DNA of 10,107 nt from an uncultured Collinsella sp. (GTDB taxonomy: Bacteria > Actinomycetota > Coriobacteriia > Coriobacteriales > Coriobacteriaceae). Shown piece by piece: positions 6,513 through 10,107 of the stretch. Numbering within the stretch: the stretch's first letter is position 1; the number at the start of each line of letters is the position of its first letter. The stretch is taken from assembly GCA_902464495.1 (NCBI GenBank), contig CABQJK010000050.1:1-10107 (forward strand), in the 5' to 3' direction. Both the position numbers and the translations under genes were made by a program. The notes under the pieces are model-generated. The model saw only the letters and a program-made list of their open reading frames with translations. It did not search any database and was not told where the DNA came from.

Positions 6513-8753
6513 CTATTTCTTAAACCGTGCACCCTGGCGTTTTCTGCCCGATGCAAAGGTAGAACCCTTGCGAGCCTGCGAACGCAAACGCTCGATCGTT
6601 TCGTCCTCAGATGCGCCCTCAAGCATCGCCCGAATCTGAACGATGGCATCGCGCAGGCGCGCCGCCTCCTCAAAGTCCATGGCAGCAGAAGCGTTACGCA
6701 TATCCTCTTCCATGGTTTCGACGATCCGCACGAGCTCGTCATGCGGCAGTTCTTCCAACTGCTCCGCAAGTGTCTGCTCGGGCGCCACCGTTTCCGGCAC
6801 GCCACCCTCGCCCGACTCATCGGGCGTATAGAATGCGCCATGGCCAAGAGAGTCGCCCTTCGAGCGTCCCTTGGAACCCACGGTTTTTTCGGCCTCGGCA
6901 ATAAAACTTGAGATGTCGTTGATGGCCTTGCGCACCGTCTTGGGCACAATGCCATGCTCTTCGTTATATGCCATCTGAATCTCGCGACGGCGCTGCGTCT
7001 CCTCGATGGCCTCTTTCATCGAATCGGTCATAACGTCTGCATACATGATGACTTCGCCATCGGCGTTACGGGCCGCGCGGCCAATCGTCTGAATCAGCGA
7101 ACGGCGGTTGCGCAAGAAGCCTTCCTTATCGGCATCGAGAATTGCCACCAGTGAGACCTCGGGGAGATCCAAGCCCTCGCGAAGCAGGTTGATGCCAACG
7201 AGAACATCGATCTTTCCCTCGCGCAGCGTTCGCAGGATCTCGACACGGTCCATCGTCGCTGTATCGGAGTGCATGTAATTGACCTTAATGCCGGCATCAA
7301 GCAGATGGTCGGTCAGGTCCTCGGCCATGCGCTTGGTGAGCGTGGTCACCAGTACGCGCTCCTTGCGCACCACGCGCTCGCGAATCTCGTCCTCAAGATC
7401 GTCAATCTGCCCACGAACCGGACGCACATCAATCTTGGGGTCGAGCAGACCGGTCGGACGAATAATCTGCTCAACATCGTTTTGGCTCACCCGCAGCTCA
7501 TAGTCGCCCGGCGTGGCCGAAACATAGATGAACTGGGGAATCCTCGCCTCAAACTCATCGAAACGAAGCGGGCGGTTATCGAGCGCCGAGGGCAGGCGAA
7601 AACCGTGTTCCACCAGCGTCACTTTACGCGAGCGGTCACCTTCGTGCATGCCGCGAATCTGCGGCACCGTCACATGGCTCTCATCGATGATGCAGAGCAT
7701 ATCCTTGGGAAAGTAATCGATTAGGGTAAACGGCGGCTCACCCGGCTTGCGACCGTCCAGATGACGCGAGTAGTTCTCGATGCCGTTGCAAAAACCCATC
7801 GTCTCGAGCATCTCAAGATCATAATCGGTGCGCTGCTGCAGACGCTGCGCCTCGAGCAACTTATCAGTCGCCTTGAGCTCCGCCACGCGCTTCTCGCACT
7901 CTTCGCTGATCGATTTCAGAGCCGCCTTGACCTTCGGCTTCTCGGTCACGTAGTGCGATGCCGGCCATACGGGGATGGCCTCGTACTCACGAAGCATCTC
8001 ACCGGTAACCTCATCGATCTCGGCAATCAGCTCGACCTCGTCGCCAAAGAACTCAAACCGCAACGGATGCTCGGCATAAGGCGGATACACGTCGACAACA
8101 TCGCCGCGCACGCGGAACGTGCCGCGCGCCAGGTCATAGTCATTGCGATCATATTGAATGTCGATAAGTGCATGGATAAAGTCATCGCGCTCGAGCGGCA
8201 CCTTCTTGTCGACGTTTGGAGCCAGACCCGCATAGTCCTCAGGAGAGCCAATGCCATAGATACACGAGACCGATGCGACAACGATCACATCGCGTCGAGA
8301 GAGCAGTGACGCGGTCGCCTGATGGCGCAGCATCTCGACCTCTTCGTTAATCGAGGAGTCTTTCTCGATATATGTATCGCTTTGCGGCACATACGCCTCG
8401 GGCTGATAGTAGTCGTAGTACGAGACAAAGTAGACCACAGCGTTGTTGGGAAAGAACTCTTTGAGCTCGCTCGCAAGCTGAGCGGCGAGCGTTTTATTGG
8501 GAGCCATGACCAGCGTCGGCTTCCCCAGGGCCTCAATAGTCTTAGCCATCGTGAAGGTCTTGCCCGAACCAGTCACGCCCAGCAAAACCTGATAGCGATC
8601 TCCGTCCCTCACACCCTGCACAAGCGACTCAATGGCCTTAGGCTGAGAACCTGCAGGCTCATAGGGAGAAACGACTTCAAACGGCACCTCAGCGCCCTCA
8701 ACGCCAAAGCGCTTAAGTTCACCACCAACGCGTTCTACTTCAAATTCCGTCAT
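6513..8753 (-). CDS. uvrB: UvrB, excinuclease ABC subunit B
   Basis: A 746-residue full-length UvrB, the helicase-fold ATPase that UvrA loads at DNA damage, that verifies the lesion and recruits UvrC. Seen in order: Walker A GVTGSGKT (59-66), the beta-hairpin YYDYYQPEAYVP (112-123) that inserts between strands, Walker B DESH (357-360), SATPGDYE (412-419), LLREGLDLPEV (523-533), motif VI QTIGRAARN (555-563), and a C-terminal UVR motif at about 672-708 that contacts UvrC. The start at 8753 has AGGAG at 8759-8763 five bases upstream; the in-frame ATG at 8774 has no ribosome site. It is longer than E. coli UvrB (673 residues) because of a roughly 25-residue N-terminal extension, a glycine-rich spacer before UVR (about 625-665), and a basic tail. 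It follows the lytic transglycosylase by 51 bases and may also have its own promoter. Confidence 0.98.
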   Translation of the reverse strand: MTEFEVERVGGELKRFGVEGAEVPFEVVSPYEPAGSQPKAIESLVQGVRDGDRYQVLLGVTGSGKTFTMAKTIEALGKPTLVMAPNKTLAAQLASELKEFFPNNAVVYFVSYYDYYQPEAYVPQSDTYIEKDSSINEEVEMLRHQATASLLSRRDVIVVASVSCIYGIGSPEDYAGLAPNVDKKVPLERDDFIHALIDIQYDRNDYDLARGTFRVRGDVVDVYPPYAEHPLRFEFFGDEVELIAEIDEVTGEMLREYEAIPVWPASHYVTEKPKVKAALKSISEECEKRVAELKATDKLLEAQRLQQRTDYDLEMLETMGFCNGIENYSRHLDGRKPGEPPFTLIDYFPKDMLCIIDESHVTVPQIRGMHEGDRSRKVTLVEHGFRLPSALDNRPLRFDEFEARIPQFIYVSATPGDYELRVSQNDVEQIIRPTGLLDPKIDVRPVRGQIDDLEDEIRERVVRKERVLVTTLTKRMAEDLTDHLLDAGIKVNYMHSDTATMDRVEILRTLREGKIDVLVGINLLREGLDLPEVSLVAILDADKEGFLRNRRSLIQTIGRAARNADGEVIMYADVMTDSMKEAIEETQRRREIQMAYNEEHGIVPKTVRKAINDISSFIAEAEKTVGSKGRSKGDSLGHGAFYTPDESGEGGVPETVAPEQTLAEQLEELPHDELVRIVETMEEDMRNASAAMDFEEAARLRDAIVQIRAMLEGASEDETIERLRSQARKGSTFASGRKRQGARFKK

Positions 8754-8778
8754 GGATACTCCTAACTCATACATCTGC

Positions 8779-8784
8779 AGTATA
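8779..8784 (-). promoter_or_regulatory. Candidate internal -10 for uvrB
   Basis: The reverse strand reads TATACT, five of six matches to TATAAT, in the 51-base gap between the transglycosylase and uvrB. It predicts an RNA start near 8772 and a leader of about 19 bases. The -35 region falls at the transglycosylase stop codon and matches poorly. uvrB is probably transcribed both from here and by read-through from coaE. Confidence 0.45.
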
Positions 8785-8804
8785 CGCAGGAGGTGGGCTT
8801 AGTC

Positions 8805-9386
8805 CTATACGAACCGATCGGGATAGAGCGTCTTATAGCGAACCCAGGCATTATTGACGCGAATCAGATAAGCCTGCGTCTCGGGGAAGGTAATCGCATT
8901 GTGAAGCGAGGTGCTCTGCTGCGCCCAACCATCCACATTGCCCATGCCGGCGTTATATGCGGCAATAGCGCTATCCGTCGACCCGTTGAAATACGTTAGA
9001 AGATACGAAAGATACGCACAGCCAAACTCGATGTTCGTAGCGGGATCGTTAAGGTTGTCGGCTGAATACTCGCTACCATCGACAAGACCTTTGGCAATCA
9101 TATCCTGGGCAGTCTCGGGCATCAGCTGCATTAATCCCCGAGCGCCTTGATTCGACTCGGCCTCGGGATCCCAATTCGATTCCGACTTTATGACAGCACA
9201 CACCAGATACGGATCAAGATTGTGCGAAATGCTCGATTGCTTTACGTACGCCTCGTAGTCAATCGGATACAAAGGCTTAAAGAAAGCGGCAGGAGCATAC
9301 GAGTAGACGAGCGAAATAAGGCCAAAGACGAACACAACGGCAAGTGGCGCCACGCGATACCACGTAAAGAAACGTGTCCTAGGCAT
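8805..9386 (-). CDS. Membrane-anchored family-1 lytic transglycosylase (SLT domain)
   Basis: A 193-residue protein with a short basic N-terminus, one membrane segment at about 12-32, and an extracytoplasmic SLT (GH23) domain from about 42. These enzymes cleave the glycan strands of peptidoglycan without water, leaving a 1,6-anhydro end. The catalytic glutamate is E69 in KSES (67-70), followed by ARGLMQLMP (82-90), IEFGCAYL (119-126) and AAYNAG (142-147), all standard SLT motifs. No lipobox cysteine is present, so it is a membrane-anchored or weakly cleaved protein, not a lipoprotein. The ATG at 9386 overlaps the end of coaE by eight bases, and a strong AAGGAGGAGG (9390-9399) inside coaE precedes it, implying coupled translation. 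A cell-wall enzyme between coaE and a repair gene has no obvious functional reason. Confidence 0.9.
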   Translation of the reverse strand: MPRTRFFTWYRVAPLAVVFVFGLISLVYSYAPAAFFKPLYPIDYEAYVKQSSISHNLDPYLVCAVIKSESNWDPEAESNQGARGLMQLMPETAQDMIAKGLVDGSEYSADNLNDPATNIEFGCAYLSYLLTYFNGSTDSAIAAYNAGMGNVDGWAQQSTSLHNAITFPETQAYLIRVNNAWVRYKTLYPDRFV

Positions 9387-10020
9387 CGGCCTCCTCCTTA
9401 TCCACTACATCCCCGAAGCCATGGCGCACAAGCCAAGCGTCCAGTTGTTCAAAGAGCGAGTTGTCGCCCGCCGCATTATCGATTACCGTCGTAGCGAGAT
9501 TGCAAAGCGAAGCCTCATCAGGTTGGCATGCAGAACGCGCATCAAAATCAGAGGACTCCATACCACGATGAATAGCACGCCCGCGACGAACTGCTAAAGG
9601 AGCGCTGATAACCAGAATTTCATCAGCCAGGCCAAAAGCATCCTCAAAACCAGTCGGGGCAGAAACCTCGACAACCGCAAAGGGATAACGGGGGGACGAA
9701 ACCGTGCAGCAAACCGGATCAAGAATCCTCAGTGACAGCTGCTCAATGAGAACGGGGTGCACAATGCTATTGAGCCTCGCGACCGCATCAGGAGAAACAA
9801 AAGCTCGAGAAGCGAGGATGTTACGGCGAACGCCGCCCTCCTCGTCCAAAATATCCCAGCCAAATTCTTCCGCGAGGGCATTGACGATATCGGAGCCTGG
9901 CACATACAGCGATTTGGCAAGCTCGTCCAGATCGATAAGCATGGCGCCATGAGATTCGAGATAGCGGCAGGCAGTCGACTTACCCGAAGCAATATTGCCC
10001 AAGACAAAAACGGTAAACAT
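9379..10020 (-). CDS. coaE: Dephospho-CoA kinase, divergent
   Basis: A 213-residue P-loop kinase that best fits CoaE, which phosphorylates the ribose 3' hydroxyl of dephospho-CoA in the last step of coenzyme A synthesis. Matches to the family are the P-loop GNIASGKST (8-16, normally GGIGSGKST), DLDELAKSLYVPG (30-42, family DAD..A....PG), LNSIVHPVL (83-91) and VIDNAAG (179-185). The central segment is divergent: the usual DxPLLFE is replaced by VEVSAPTGFE (117-126), and the lid region is RRGRAIHRGM (145-154) rather than a typical R...RD. About 12 residues are inserted before it (100-113). The start is ATG 10020, preceded by GGAGG at 10026-10030 five bases away; the TTG three bases upstream is too close to that site. 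First gene of a leftward operon with the transglycosylase and uvrB, a coaE-uvrB pairing known in other actinobacteria. Confidence 0.82.
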   Translation of the reverse strand: MFTVFVLGNIASGKSTACRYLESHGAMLIDLDELAKSLYVPGSDIVNALAEEFGWDILDEEGGVRRNILASRAFVSPDAVARLNSIVHPVLIEQLSLRILDPVCCTVSSPRYPFAVVEVSAPTGFEDAFGLADEILVISAPLAVRRGRAIHRGMESSDFDARSACQPDEASLCNLATTVIDNAAGDNSLFEQLDAWLVRHGFGDVVDKEEADA

Positions 10021-10048
10021 CAAGTCCTCCCTAACGCCAATGGGAGTT

Positions 10049-10079
10049 ATTATCGCGCAAATACAAAAGAAGGACTCAA
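10049..10079 (-). promoter_or_regulatory. Candidate promoter of the coaE operon
   Basis: On the reverse strand a -35-like TTGAGT (10074-10079, four of six matches) and a -10-like GATAAT (10049-10054, five of six) are separated by a long 19-base spacer. This predicts a leader of about 20 bases before the coaE ATG. The rest of the right edge (10080-10107) is AT-rich and contains no gene I can support. Confidence 0.4.
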
Positions 10080-10107
10080 AATACAGCCAAACAGTAAGAC
10101 AAGCTAA

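Noticed and set aside
7761..8309. 182-codon open frame on the plus strand
   Set aside because: It lies wholly antisense to uvrB, whose conserved motifs fix the true strand; long antisense frames are common with GC-rich codon use.
8808..8822. Possible LexA box near uvrB (CGAACCGATCGGGA)
   Set aside because: Only one half-site matches; the second half is not GTTCG, and it lies in the coding end of the transglycosylase.
10024..10107. End of another gene, such as polA, upstream of coaE
   Set aside because: The reverse-strand frames across this short AT-rich stretch show stops or no recognisable protein; promoter sequence is the better reading.
1..10107. CRISPR array, tRNA, insertion sequence or phage attachment site
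   Set aside because: No spaced direct repeats, cloverleaf-like segments, transposase motifs or terminal inverted repeats were seen on either strand.

Overview
The window looks like a chromosomal housekeeping segment from a GC-rich, low-mobility genome of the Actinomycetota, most likely a gut Coriobacteriia member of the Collinsella type. This is inference from GC-rich codon use, strong Shine-Dalgarno sites before almost every gene, a LexA-box style typical of Gram-positives, and the coaE-uvrB-uvrA arrangement shared with other actinobacteria. No sequence search was possible. There are eight protein genes, one cut by the left edge. I see no tRNA, rRNA, insertion sequence, phage gene or CRISPR array.

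Layout, left to right. The first 131 bases are the N-terminus of uvrA, read leftward. A 193-base divergent gap holds a near-consensus SOS (LexA) box and separates it from a rightward block of four genes. These are a membrane-bound lipoteichoic-acid-synthase-family glycerol phosphotransferase (325-2478), an Mrp/Nbp35-type iron-sulfur carrier ATPase (2624-3454), an HI0933/BaiN-like flavoprotein whose GTG start abuts the mrp stop (3455-4726), and a COG2509-type FAD-dependent dehydrogenase (4807-6447). The last gene is preceded by a perfect TATAAT and a terminator-like hairpin right in front of its ribosome site. A bidirectional hairpin (6474-6509) ends this block. The right side is a leftward operon: dephospho-CoA kinase coaE (10020-9379), a membrane-anchored family-1 lytic transglycosylase that overlaps it by 8 bases, and uvrB (8753-6513), which has its own candidate -10.

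Functional reading. The leftward genes are an actinobacterial coaE-uvrB-uvrA excision-repair neighbourhood, with a small cell-wall lytic enzyme inserted in the operon and an oppositely oriented four-gene block inserted between uvrB and uvrA. The rightward genes cover cell-envelope polymer synthesis, iron-sulfur cluster handling and two flavin enzymes of unknown substrate. No new defence or mobile system is visible. The points most worth a second look are the hairpin leader at 4737-4806, the SOS box at uvrA but not uvrB, the interrupted cluster, the divergent CoaE, and the altered middle of the HI0933-like protein.
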